NCBI RefSeq assembly: GCF_021391675.1
Contig: NZ_CP090096.1
Location: forward strand, 1,116,001 to 1,180,000
DNA from: Neorhizobium galegae
Lineage (GTDB): Bacteria; Pseudomonadota; Alphaproteobacteria; Rhizobiales; Rhizobiaceae
Reading direction: 5' to 3'
Length of the DNA: 64,000 bases
This document shows, in pieces, positions 16,811 through 24,857 of the stretch. The notes beneath the pieces are model-generated. The model ran no database searches, was not told the origin of the DNA, and saw only the letters and a list, made by a program, of their open reading frames with translations. A program made the translations under genes and the position numbers. Within the stretch, counting starts at the first letter, position 1. The number at the start of each line of letters is the position of its first letter.

Positions 16811-18124
16811 TCACGCGCTCCCGACCCGCGGCGGCCTTGCGAAGCCCATCATGTCCCGCAATGTCGTCCCCTCGTAGCTGGTCCGGTACAGTCCACGCTC
16901 CTGCAGGAGCGGAACCACCATATCGATGAAATCCGTCAATCCGCCCAGGAAGTGGGACGGCATGATGTTGAAGCCATCCGCCGCACCCGTCGTGAACCAC
17001 GTCTCCAGCGTATCCGCCACATAGTCCGGCGTGCCGCAGAGAACCCAGTGGCCGCGTGCCGCAGCGACCAGATTGTACAGATCACGCAGGCGCATGTTTT
17101 CCCGCCTTGCCTTGTCCAGCATGACCCGCGCAAAGGCATAATAATTGTCTGAGGGGCCGATGTCCGGGATCGGCCCATCGAGGTCAAACTGGCTCATGTC
17201 CACGCCGAAGCGGTCGCTCAGAATGGAAAGCCCGTTGGTCTCGCTGATGAAGCCCTGCAACTCCGCGAGCTTGTCATGGGCCTCGCGCTCGGTTCGCCCT
17301 ACGATCGGCATCACGCCGGGCAGGATGACCATCGAATCTGCGGAGCGTCCAAATTTCGGAAGCCGCCCTTTGACGGAGGCGTAGAAAGAGCGCGCCTCAT
17401 CGAGATCCTGGGTGACGGAGAAGACCACATCGGCGGACTTGGCCGCGAGTTCCTGTCCCGGACCGGAGCCGCCGGCCTGCAGGATGATCGGCTGCCCCTG
17501 GAGCGAGCGGCTGATGTTGATCGGTCCCTTGACCTTAAAATGAGTGCCTTCGTGATCGAGCGCGCGGACTTTTGCGGCGTCGATATAGACCCCGCTCTCC
17601 CGGTCGGCGAGGATCGCATCATCGGCCCAACAGTCCCACAGGCCGCGAACCACGGCCAGGAATTCCTCGGCGATCTCGTATCGTTTGGAATGGTCCGGAT
17701 GGATCGTTCCGAAGTTGGCCGCCGCCGCCGGATTGGCCGTGGTGACCGCATTCCAGGCGGCGCGGCCACCGCTGATATGGTCGAGTGAAGCAAATGCGCG
17801 GGCCACCGTGAACGGATCGCTGTAGGTCGTCGACATCGTGGCACCGAGACCGATATGGCGCGTCGCGCCGGCAATCGCCGCGAGAAGTGTCAGCGGTTCG
17901 AGCCGCGCCGTGTAGGACGGATGCGCACCGGGGTCCGCATTGAGATTGTCGCCCATGAAGATCAGATCGAATAGCCCACGCTCCGCTTCCACGGCAATGC
18001 GCCGTACCATCTCGATATCCTGAAAGCTGTCTATCGCCCCCGGTACCCGCCATCCGGCTACGTGGCTGCCGGTTCCAAGGAGAAAGAGTCCGAAGTGAAT
18101 GCTGCGCGTCATAAGATTGGTCAT
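16811..18124 (-). CDS. LLM class flavin-dependent monooxygenase (NtaA/SnaA/DszA family)
   Basis: A 437-residue TIM-barrel, FMNH2-dependent oxygenase of the bacterial-luciferase superfamily. Motifs: HFGLFLLGTGSHVAGWR at the N-terminus, FDLIFMGDNL (about 52), RLEPLTLLAAIAGATRHIGL (about 75), SGGRAAWNAVTT (about 124) and QAGGSGPGQELAAKSADVVF (about 230). The length and the W-rich N-terminus fit NtaA/SnaA/DszA enzymes, which oxidise aminopolycarboxylates, sulfones and related C-S or C-N compounds with a separate flavin reductase (none nearby). It overlaps the permease stop by 4 bp, so it is the terminal gene of the importer operon. Confidence 0.92.
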   Translation of the reverse strand: MTNLMTRSIHFGLFLLGTGSHVAGWRVPGAIDSFQDIEMVRRIAVEAERGLFDLIFMGDNLNADPGAHPSYTARLEPLTLLAAIAGATRHIGLGATMSTTYSDPFTVARAFASLDHISGGRAAWNAVTTANPAAAANFGTIHPDHSKRYEIAEEFLAVVRGLWDCWADDAILADRESGVYIDAAKVRALDHEGTHFKVKGPINISRSLQGQPIILQAGGSGPGQELAAKSADVVFSVTQDLDEARSFYASVKGRLPKFGRSADSMVILPGVMPIVGRTEREAHDKLAELQGFISETNGLSILSDRFGVDMSQFDLDGPIPDIGPSDNYYAFARVMLDKARRENMRLRDLYNLVAAARGHWVLCGTPDYVADTLETWFTTGAADGFNIMPSHFLGGLTDFIDMVVPLLQERGLYRTSYEGTTLRDMMGFARPPRVGSA

Positions 18125-18882
18125 CTCCAGAAAATGTAACGCTGCTCGATGAAGCTGATCACACCAAAGAAGCAGAGGCTGATCGCCGACGCGACGATGA
18201 TGGCCGCCCAGACCTGCACGAAATCGATCTGCAGCACGGCCTGGTAGATTACCCAGCCAAGCCCCCCATAAGCGCCCAGCATTTCCGTAACGATGGCGAC
18301 GAAGACGCTGCGGACGGTGGAGACCCGCATACCGGCGATAATCAACGGCAACGCTGTCGGGAGCCTGAGCCGCCAGAGAACGGCCATGCGGCCTGCCCCG
18401 AACGAGCGGACCAGATCGACCGACTTCCGATCGACGCGATCGAGCCCTGCGATGGTGCTCAGGAAGATTGTGAAGCTGACCGCGACGGCGACCATGACGA
18501 TCTTGGACGTCATGCCGATGCCGAACCAGAGCAGGACAAGCGGCGAATAGGCGACGACCGGCACGGAATTGACGGCGGTCGCAACCGACATCACGGTGCT
18601 GCGGCTGCGGGGGACCATGCTGACGGCGATGGCTGCGGCAATGCCGATGATGCAACCCAGAAGATAACCGGCGAGAGCTTCGGCTGCGGTGAAGCCCGCG
18701 GCGGCGACGAGCTTGCCCGCATCGGCGAACATGCCGGCAATAATGCTGCTTACGGAAGGCAGGACATAGGCCGGCAGGTTGAACCCGCGGACGCTCAGTT
18801 CCCAGATTGCGGCAAGGAGGAATGCACCGGCAAAGCCCCGGCTGATGCGGCGCGCGTTACTGCTTGCGGTGACGGGGCTCAT
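18121..18882 (-). CDS. ABC transporter permease (SsuC/TauC/ThiX type)
   Basis: A 253-residue inner-membrane subunit with about six transmembrane segments. The coupling-loop region reads VDLVRSFGAGRMAVLWRLRLPTALPLIIAGMRVS. The product ends RYIFWR. The ATG at 18882 overlaps the preceding permease stop by 4 bp (ATGA), and its own stop overlaps the monooxygenase start in the same way. With the adjacent permease it probably forms a heterodimeric channel. Confidence 0.9.
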   Translation of the reverse strand: MSPVTASSNARRISRGFAGAFLLAAIWELSVRGFNLPAYVLPSVSSIIAGMFADAGKLVAAAGFTAAEALAGYLLGCIIGIAAAIAVSMVPRSRSTVMSVATAVNSVPVVAYSPLVLLWFGIGMTSKIVMVAVAVSFTIFLSTIAGLDRVDRKSVDLVRSFGAGRMAVLWRLRLPTALPLIIAGMRVSTVRSVFVAIVTEMLGAYGGLGWVIYQAVLQIDFVQVWAAIIVASAISLCFFGVISFIEQRYIFWR

Positions 18883-19676
18883 TGTTCCGCTCCCCAGAAG
18901 ACGATCCGCCGTTCCGCCTCGGAGACTGCAGCGTAAAGGCCGATCCCCAGGCAGGCGGAGGCGACGATGGTGACCCATATTCCGACGACGTTTTCGTTGT
19001 ACATGGCCTGCAGCAGCAGTACACCGAGGCCGGTCGTATCGCCGAACCATTCGCCGACGATGGCTCCGATCAGCGATAGCGAGGAGGCAAGCTTGAGGGC
19101 AACGAAGATCTGCGGCAGCGCGGCCGGAAGGTAGAGACGGCGCAATATCTGGCCTTCTTTTGCCCCGAAGCTGCGCAGCAGCGCGACCTGGCGCGGGTCG
19201 ACCGTCGCGAAGCCGAGAATGGCATTCACCGTGACCGGCAGGAAGCTGATGTAGAAGGAAATGACGGCCTTGGCGAGCAGCGTATTGCCGAACCAAAGGA
19301 CGACGACCGCACCGAAGGCGATGACCGGTATGGTCTGGGACACCACGAAGAGGGGGAAAAACAGCTCGCGGAGGATAGTCCAGCGATGAAAGAGCACGCC
19401 CATGGCGACGCCGAACAGGCTGCCGGCGAGGAAGCCTATGAGGGTTTCCAGCAGGGTACGCCACATACTCAGCAGATAAGCCTGCGGCGTGGCCAGAAAC
19501 GCGGCCGCAATCGCGCTCGGCCGCGGCAGGTAATAGGGTCTGATTCCCAACGCCACGACGATCAGCTCCACCACCAGCAGAAATGCGGCGATCCGGATCA
19601 GGGACTTCAGGATCGAGACAAATCTGCCCGCCTTTACGGCGGACAGGGATGCGCCGGACAGGCCGGAGAGGCTCAT
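18879..19676 (-). CDS. ABC transporter permease (SsuC/ThiX type)
   Basis: A 265-residue inner-membrane subunit. The coupling-loop region reads VALLRSFGAKEGQILRRLYLPAALPQIFVALKLASS, and LIGAIVGEWFGDTTGLGVLLLQA follows, typical of the nitrate/sulfonate/taurine/thiamine-precursor importer family. It overlaps the binding-protein stop by 4 bp. Two different permease genes in tandem indicate a heterodimeric channel, as in the RiuC- and ThiX-type branches, rather than the SsuC homodimer. Confidence 0.9.
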   Translation of the reverse strand: MSLSGLSGASLSAVKAGRFVSILKSLIRIAAFLLVVELIVVALGIRPYYLPRPSAIAAAFLATPQAYLLSMWRTLLETLIGFLAGSLFGVAMGVLFHRWTILRELFFPLFVVSQTIPVIAFGAVVVLWFGNTLLAKAVISFYISFLPVTVNAILGFATVDPRQVALLRSFGAKEGQILRRLYLPAALPQIFVALKLASSLSLIGAIVGEWFGDTTGLGVLLLQAMYNENVVGIWVTIVASACLGIGLYAAVSEAERRIVFWGAEQ

Positions 19677-20698
19677 AGGCGCTTTTCCGCGACCGGGATC
19701 TTCGACAGGAAGCTGTCGTTGAACGCGGCGTCGAGATCGACGGGCTTGGAGATCACCTTGTATTCGGCGAGCAGGCTGTTGGCAGAGCCGACGGCTGTTT
19801 TGTCAATGGCGAAGAGGCCATCCGTGCCGCCCTTGCCGGCGACCATCAGCTTCTTGATCTCGGAGAGCATGACTTCCTGCTGGGCGCGGTCGAGAGTCGG
19901 CGCCACCTTCATGACGATGTCGATCGCTTCTTTTTCGTTGGTCAGGGCGTATTTCCATCCCTTGATGCTGGCGCGCAGGAATTTCTCGACCAGCTCCGGC
20001 TTTTCCTTGGCGGTCTGTTCCGACACGATCAATGTGTCTCGCGGGAAAGAAACGCCGCTATCTTCGGGCACGAAGATCCGCAGGTTATCCATACCGGCGC
20101 GCTGTGCGACGATCTGCAGTTCGTTGTAGCGGGTTGCGGTCGCGACATCGACCTGCTTGTCGATGAACGGCGTCATCGAGACCTGCTGCGGCTGTATATC
20201 GACTTCGCCGGCCTTGATGCCCGCTTTTGCCAACATGGCCGAGAGCACGTGGTTTGCGCCGGTGAACCATGCCGTCACCTTCTTGCCTTTGAAATCCTGG
20301 ACGGTTTTGACCGGGCCGTCCTTGTAGGTCACGAAGACGAACGGCGTCACCTGATGGGCAACACCGATGCAGACGATCGGCAGACCCTTGTCACGTGCGC
20401 TAAAGACGCTGTCGGTACCGCCCGAAAGGCCGAACGTGTCGGCGCCGGTGGCCACCAGGTTTTCCGTCAGCAGATTAGGGCCGCCGGGGTTGATAGTGAG
20501 GTTGATGCCCTCATCCTTGTAATACCCCTTCTCCAGCGCGACGTAGAAACCGGCGAACTGAGCCTGGGTCAACCATTTGAGACGCAGGCTGGCGTTGACT
20601 GTCTGCTGGGCAGCGGCCGGGGTTGCGCTGTAGCCCAAGCCCTGAATGCCGATGAACGTTGCGGCAAGCGCCGCCAGAAGCTGTCGTTTTTTAAGCAT
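19673..20698 (-). CDS. ABC transporter substrate-binding protein, NMT1/THI5-like
   Basis: A 341-residue periplasmic receptor with a Sec signal peptide ending near ATPAAAQQ (about residue 30). The mature start LRLKWLTQAQFAGFYVALEKGYYKDEGINLTINPGGPN (in parts: WLTQAQFAGFYVALEKGYY and EGINLTINPGGPN) is the NMT1/THI5-like pattern. Relatives bind pyrimidine precursors of thiamine, riboflavin, aromatic sulfonates or taurine. The aldolase gene lies upstream and the two permeases downstream. The ring-type ligands of the family fit the nucleobase-type enzymes nearby, but the ligand is not shown. Confidence 0.9.
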   Translation of the reverse strand: MLKKRQLLAALAATFIGIQGLGYSATPAAAQQTVNASLRLKWLTQAQFAGFYVALEKGYYKDEGINLTINPGGPNLLTENLVATGADTFGLSGGTDSVFSARDKGLPIVCIGVAHQVTPFVFVTYKDGPVKTVQDFKGKKVTAWFTGANHVLSAMLAKAGIKAGEVDIQPQQVSMTPFIDKQVDVATATRYNELQIVAQRAGMDNLRIFVPEDSGVSFPRDTLIVSEQTAKEKPELVEKFLRASIKGWKYALTNEKEAIDIVMKVAPTLDRAQQEVMLSEIKKLMVAGKGGTDGLFAIDKTAVGSANSLLAEYKVISKPVDLDAAFNDSFLSKIPVAEKRL

Positions 20699-20755
20699 GG
20701 TCCCTCTCTGTCGATTCCTGGTTGGTTATGGTAGCGTTAGTCGTTCTCCTCCCGA

Positions 20756-21541
20756 CTATCGGCGGTAATCCGATCCCTCCCGTTCGAGCTGGCGAAGGAA
20801 GGCGGGCCATTCCCGTTCCCCCGCAATCAGGATGTCACCCTTGTTCTCCCAGAACTGACGTGCCGCTTTTTCGCAGACCTCGTGCGGCGGGGTCAGAAGC
20901 TCGGCGCCGGAAGCCTGCAGATCGAGCTGAATGCGCGCGGCGCGCTCGAAATAATAAAGCAGCATGAAGGCTTCGCCCGGCGTGCGACCGAGCGTCATGA
21001 TGCCGTGGTTGCGCATCAGCATCACCCGGTTGTCGCCCATGTCGGCGATGAGGCGGGTCTGTTCGTCCATGTCGATCGCCACACCTTCGTAGTCATGGAA
21101 GGCCTGGCGTTGGTAGAAGCGCATCGCAAACTGCGTCAGTGGCAGAAGTCCGTCCTTCTGGCAGGAGATCGCGGTGCTGGCATCGGAATGGGTATGGAGA
21201 ACGCAGGCTGCATCATGCACGGCCTTGTGGATGGCGCCATGAATGACGAAAGCGGCCTTGTTGATCGTATAGGGCGTGTCGTCGAGCTTGTTGCCGTCGA
21301 TATCGATGCGCACAAGGCTGGAGGCAGTTATCTCGCCAAACAGGAAACCGTAGGGGTTGAGCAGGAACTGATCGTCATGCCCCGGTACGCGCATGGAAAT
21401 GTGGTTGTAGATCAGGTCATCCAGGCCCAGCCGTGCGACCATGCGGTAGCAAGCGGCGAGATCGACGCGCGCCTTCCACTCGGCTTCGGGAATGTGGGCG
21501 GGACGTTCGGAATATTCACTGGCCACCGTGTTTCCTCTCAT
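20756..21541 (-). CDS. Class II aldolase/adducin family protein
   Basis: A 261-residue zinc-dependent aldolase fold (L-fuculose-phosphate aldolase superfamily). Visible: N-terminal helix DLAACYRMVARLGLDDLIYNHISMRVPGHDDQFLLNPYG, metal ligands in CVLHTHSDAS (about residue 115), DEQTRLIADMG and the third His in LMRNHGIMTLG (about 178). Family members cleave sugar phosphates or act as decarboxylases. It is embedded between the ATPase and binding-protein genes of the importer, so it likely handles the transported compound or its sugar moiety. The start codon lies 3 bp after the ATPase stop. Confidence 0.88.
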   Translation of the reverse strand: MRGNTVASEYSERPAHIPEAEWKARVDLAACYRMVARLGLDDLIYNHISMRVPGHDDQFLLNPYGFLFGEITASSLVRIDIDGNKLDDTPYTINKAAFVIHGAIHKAVHDAACVLHTHSDASTAISCQKDGLLPLTQFAMRFYQRQAFHDYEGVAIDMDEQTRLIADMGDNRVMLMRNHGIMTLGRTPGEAFMLLYYFERAARIQLDLQASGAELLTPPHEVCEKAARQFWENKGDILIAGEREWPAFLRQLEREGSDYRR

Positions 21542-21544
21542 ATT

Positions 21545-22474
21545 CTAATGTCCTGAAGTCATGAACGACTTCATGCTTTCCTCCTCGATGGCGTCGAGGA
21601 GTGTCTTCTTCAACCCGATGAATTCGGGCGACGTGACAATGTCGGCCTTGCGGGGGCGCGGCAGGTCGATCTTCTGTTCAAGCTTCACCTTGCCCGGCCG
21701 GGCGGTCATGACAAGCACTCGGTCGCCGAGGAAGATCGCCTCGTCGACGTCGTGGGTGATGAAGAGCACGGTGCGCCGGTGTTTCTGCCAAACGTCGAGC
21801 AGCCAGCGCTGCATCATCGTCCGCGTCAGGGCGTCCAGCGCCCCGAACGGTTCATCGAGCAGCATGAGATCGCGCGTGAAGAGAAAAGTGCGCATCAGAG
21901 CCACGCGCTGGCGCATGCCGCCCGAAAGCTGGTTGGGATATTGCTTTTCGAACCCGGCAAGCCCAAATTCCGGCAGCATCTTCAGTGCCTCCGCACGGGC
22001 CTGTGGCCGCGGCATTCCTTCGATCTCCAGCGCCAGGATTGCGTTGTCGATGACGTTTCGCCATGGCAGCAACAGGTCCCTTTGCGGCATGAAGGAAACC
22101 TGTCCGAGCAGTTCCGAGGCCGTGGAACTCTTGCCGCGGAAACGCAGGATATTGCCCGGATCCGGCTCTTCCAGGCCGGCGAGGATGTTGAAAAGAGTAC
22201 TCTTGCCGCAGCCGGAAGGGCCGACCACCGTCACCAGCTCACCCGGAAGGATGGTTGCCTCCAGGTTCTCCAACGCCATGACGGGGCCAAAACTCTTGGA
22301 CACCTTGCGGAGTTCGATGAGCGGCTTGTCACCCGATGCGGTCCAGGCCGGTTCCACAACGGGCGCTGCAAGGGCTTTGGTCTTTACCGGCCTCAACAGG
22401 CCCGCGAGACCGCGCGCTCCCGGATTCAGTCCCCATGCGTAGTCCTCACTCCAGGCGATCGACATGTCGGTCAT
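21545..22474 (-). CDS. ABC transporter ATP-binding protein (SsuB/TauB/ThiZ type)
   Basis: A 309-residue cytoplasmic ATPase. Motifs: Walker [14 protein letters not shown] (about residue 85), Q-loop VSFMPQRDLLLPW, signature LSGGMRQRVALMRTF, Walker B LMLLDEPFGALDALTR, H-loop FITHDVDEA. The MPQ Q-loop and FALD pattern are typical of the nitrate/sulfonate/taurine family. The frame is open to 22528; I chose the ATG at 22474 because AAGGAG lies 11 bp upstream, but 22495 and 22528 remain possible. The N-terminal 55 residues before the ABC domain are not conserved in the family. It is the first gene of the operon that ends with the monooxygenase. Confidence 0.9.
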   Translation of the reverse strand: MTDMSIAWSEDYAWGLNPGARGLAGLLRPVKTKALAAPVVEPAWTASGDKPLIELRKVSKSFGPVMALENLEATILPGELVTVVGPSGCGKSTLFNILAGLEEPDPGNILRFRGKSSTASELLGQVSFMPQRDLLLPWRNVIDNAILALEIEGMPRPQARAEALKMLPEFGLAGFEKQYPNQLSGGMRQRVALMRTFLFTRDLMLLDEPFGALDALTRTMMQRWLLDVWQKHRRTVLFITHDVDEAIFLGDRVLVMTARPGKVKLEQKIDLPRPRKADIVTSPEFIGLKKTLLDAIEEESMKSFMTSGH

Positions 22475-22870
22475 CGAGTAGGCATCTCCTTGCATGCAAT
22501 TATCACCATTCAGGATGCAAGCAAGCATCGTGCCAGATACATTTCCTTTCTGCCTCGAAGAAGAATGCCTTCAATCTCTGGGTTTTTCCGACAGTATCGG
22601 GCTTGCCAGATGTTATCATGAGATAAATCGAAGCCAAGATATCCAATAACCAGAAATATGAATACAGAACACGCATATTTTGGACGCAGAATGACTGCTA
22701 TTGCGGCAATTTGCGGGGAGGCATTCCGGCACAGCGTTCCGCTTGCTGGAAACGACCAGGCATAAGGATAGTGGCATGGCGATTGCATCGATATCCCACC
22801 AACATGCCGCGGCAAGCCGGCGCGGCTTCAATTATTATCGGGCAGCTTGAAACATCGGGAGAACCACATC
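22475..22870. other. Divergent promoter region with two short dyads
   Basis: About 400 bp between the divergent importer operon (minus) and the TudS-like pair (plus). Close to the importer start are a perfect palindrome TTGCATGCAA (22490-22499) and a dyad GATGC-N6-GCATC (22514-22529); they share the GC-AT-GC core and could be one operator, although the first overlaps a possible alternative start codon. The centre is AT-rich. No gene is supported here. Confidence 0.4.
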
Positions 22871-23446
22871 ATGCAGGATGAACCAAGACGTGTGGCCTAT
22901 GTGGCGCACTGTCTCATGAACCAGAATGCCAAGGTCAGCGAATTCGCCAAATGCGCCGGCGTGTTTTCTCCACTGGTCGAGCGTTTGGTCAAGAACGGCT
23001 TCGAGCTCCAACAATTACCGTGTCCGGAGATGAGCCATATGGGAGCCGTCCGGTGGTGGGCATCCCGCGAGCAGTACGACACACCCGGTTACCGGCGCCA
23101 CTGCCGCAACCTGGCGAAAAGCGTCGTGGATCTCGTGATGCTGCATCAGGATGCCGGCTACGACGTCGTCATCATCGGCCTGGACGGCAGTCCGTCAAGC
23201 GGCGTCCGTCTGACCAGCACCAAGGCATCCTGGGGTGGCCGACCGGAGGGCGCCGTCCACGGGGGGAGCGATCGCCGACCCGGCATGGGCATCTGGATGG
23301 AAGAACTGAAATTCGAGTTCGAGGAACGCAGCCTTGCATTCCCGCGCGCGACGGGCGTCGCGATGGATGCACAGGATTTCGATCTCCAGAAGGCGATGCT
23401 CGAACTCGACCAGTTTCTGACCGAAGGCAAGGAGAACGCCGCGTGA
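22871..23446 (+). CDS. TudS-related putative desulfidase (CD3072-like family)
   Basis: A 191-residue protein resembling the TudS-related group, whose founder TudS uses an Fe-S cluster to remove sulfur from 2-thiouracil. Three cysteines stand where cluster ligands are expected: VAHCLMNQNAKV (about residue 15), FAKCAGVF (about 28) and LQQLPCPEMSHMG (about 53). The later YDVVIIGLDGSPSSGV and GIWMEEL match the substrate-side loops. The ATG at 22871 has GGGAGA about 8 bp upstream. Its stop overlaps the GTG start of the next gene. The family name is from memory, and activity on thiouracil is inferred, not shown. Confidence 0.72.
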   Translation: MQDEPRRVAYVAHCLMNQNAKVSEFAKCAGVFSPLVERLVKNGFELQQLPCPEMSHMGAVRWWASREQYDTPGYRRHCRNLAKSVVDLVMLHQDAGYDVVIIGLDGSPSSGVRLTSTKASWGGRPEGAVHGGSDRRPGMGIWMEELKFEFEERSLAFPRATGVAMDAQDFDLQKAMLELDQFLTEGKENAA

Positions 23447-23853
23447 TCCGGGAAGACCTGAGAAGCCGCCGTATTGCGGTCATCGCCGATTTCGTCGTCA
23501 ATCCCGGCTCCGCACTCTATGGCAAACGACAGGCCCCACCGACCGATTTCATGGATGCGCTGGTGGAGCGCGGCTGGGGCATCATGAAGATGCCGCCGCA
23601 TGTGGCAAGCCCGGAAAGCTGTGAAAGGCTGATCGAGGTTTCCGTAGGCGACCTGATCGATTACCGCAAGAACGGCTATGACGTGGTGATCGCTGCCGTG
23701 GAAGATTTGCCCCAACAGGGCGTCTGGCTGGATGCTATGGCGGCCTGCTACAAAAGGGTCTGCAAGGACATGCCGCCGATCGTCATCATCCGATCGAATG
23801 CCACGGCTGCCGATGTCGACGCACTCGACAGCGTGTTGGCGCCGGCGGCCTGA
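23443..23853 (+). CDS. Cysteine-less paralogue of the upstream TudS-like protein
   Basis: A 136-residue protein starting at GTG (23443), overlapping the upstream stop as GTGA. It aligns by eye with its neighbour: RRIAVIADFVVNPGSAL against RRVAYVAHCLMNQNAKV, MDALVERGWGIMKMPPHV against VERLVKNGFELQQLPCPEM, and NGYDVVIAAVEDLPQQGVWL against AGYDVVIIGLDGSPSSGVRL. All three likely cluster cysteines of the neighbour are replaced or deleted, and the protein is 55 residues shorter. It may be a non-catalytic subunit of a heteromer. Two cysteines (MAACYKRVCKD) exist elsewhere. I know of no named family. Confidence 0.7.
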   Translation: MIREDLRSRRIAVIADFVVNPGSALYGKRQAPPTDFMDALVERGWGIMKMPPHVASPESCERLIEVSVGDLIDYRKNGYDVVIAAVEDLPQQGVWLDAMAACYKRVCKDMPPIVIIRSNATAADVDALDSVLAPAA

Positions 23854-23878
23854 GCCACGCCGCAACATCGAAACGGAT

Positions 23879-23898
23879 CGGCGGGATCACTCCCGCCG
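23879..23898. terminator. Hairpin between convergent genes
   Basis: A perfect 8-bp stem (CGGCGGGA / TCCCGCCG) with loop TCAC lies in the 58-bp gap between the convergent TudS-like pair and the nucleoside hydrolase. It lacks a strong U-tract on either side but is well placed to act as a shared terminator. Confidence 0.5.
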
Positions 23899-23911
23899 AA
23901 ACCGAAAGCCT

Positions 23912-24856
23912 TCAGTTTTCGGCGAATGCCTGTTTCATCATCTTGAGAAAGCCGTCGGTCGACGCCTGTTCGATGACGCGGGCGTTGACCTTGAACTCCG
24001 GCCAGCGCGTGCCGAGCTTCGGCGGGTGAATTGCGGAAAAACCACGGGTAATTTCGCCGGCGGTCTCGATGCGCACCACCGCCTCGCGCGAGGATTCGAT
24101 CAGGTCCGGATTGAGCGCGCAGGCGCAGGTCAGCGAGTCCGGGTGGGTGCTGACCGGCCGGCCATAACGCGTTTCCGCCGTTTCGCGCGGAACGGCGGAA
24201 ACCTTCCGGTAGAACTCCGAAAGAGGGGTCTGCATCGCGAAGATCTCTTCCAGCTGGTCGCCCTCCAAAAGCCCGGAGCGCATGGTCAGCGTCCAGGTGG
24301 ACAGCGTGATGTCGAACCCCGCCTCGAAGACGATGCGCGCGGCTTCCGGATCGATGAAGAAATTGTATTCGGCGCAGGGCGTGATGTTGCCGACCGCATT
24401 GTCGGTGCCGCCCATGATCCAGAGGTGACGCACCGCCTTGGCGATCCGCGGCTCCTTCATGACCGCCAGCGCGATATTGGTGAGCGGCGCCTGGGCCAGG
24501 ATATCGATCTCGCCCGGCTCAGCCATCACCCGTTCGATGATGGCATCGACCGCATGCATGGTTTCCGGCCGCTGACGGGCGATCGGCAGGTTAACGCCGC
24601 TCATTCCATCGTTGCCGTGCATGGTGGATGCTTCCCAGGGTTTCACCATGGGGCGGCGGGCACCGAGATAGACCGGCACCTTTCCGGAGAAACCGGCCGC
24701 CTCGATGGTCGCCAGAGCGTTTTCAACCTGCTGGTCGAAGGGCACGTTGCCGACGCAGATAGTAACCGCCTCCAGTGTCGAGCCGGGCGTGCGCATGGCG
24801 AGCAGGAGCGAATAGGTGTCGTCGCCCGCCGTATCGGTGTCTATGATCAGCCGCAT
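23912..24856 (-). CDS. Nucleoside hydrolase (IU-NH family)
   Basis: A 314-residue calcium-dependent N-ribohydrolase that releases the base from nucleosides. Seen: IIDTDTAGDDTYSLLL at the N-terminus (the DxD..DD metal site, with the usual Pro-Gly changed to Thr-Ala), MHGNDGMSG (about 90), APLTNIALAV, IMGGTDNAVG, AEYNFFIDPEAA (about 170) and the late THPDSLTCACAL. The ATG at 24856 is 1 bp from the bicupin stop, making it the last gene of a six-gene minus operon. It is the intact counterpart of the relic at 4440-4881. Base specificity cannot be read. Confidence 0.9.
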   Translation of the reverse strand: MRLIIDTDTAGDDTYSLLLAMRTPGSTLEAVTICVGNVPFDQQVENALATIEAAGFSGKVPVYLGARRPMVKPWEASTMHGNDGMSGVNLPIARQRPETMHAVDAIIERVMAEPGEIDILAQAPLTNIALAVMKEPRIAKAVRHLWIMGGTDNAVGNITPCAEYNFFIDPEAARIVFEAGFDITLSTWTLTMRSGLLEGDQLEEIFAMQTPLSEFYRKVSAVPRETAETRYGRPVSTHPDSLTCACALNPDLIESSREAVVRIETAGEITRGFSAIHPPKLGTRWPEFKVNARVIEQASTDGFLKMMKQAFAEN

Positions 24857-24857
24857 A

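Noticed and set aside
18125..18655. Upstream extension of the luciferase-like monooxygenase
   Set aside because: It is His/Arg-rich and covers the permease gene; the ATG at 18124 overlaps the permease stop and fits family length.
18883..19464. Apparent N-terminal extension of the second permease, reaching 447 codons
   Set aside because: The extension is arginine-rich and lies over the first permease gene; the ATG at 18882 with ATGA overlap is the real start.
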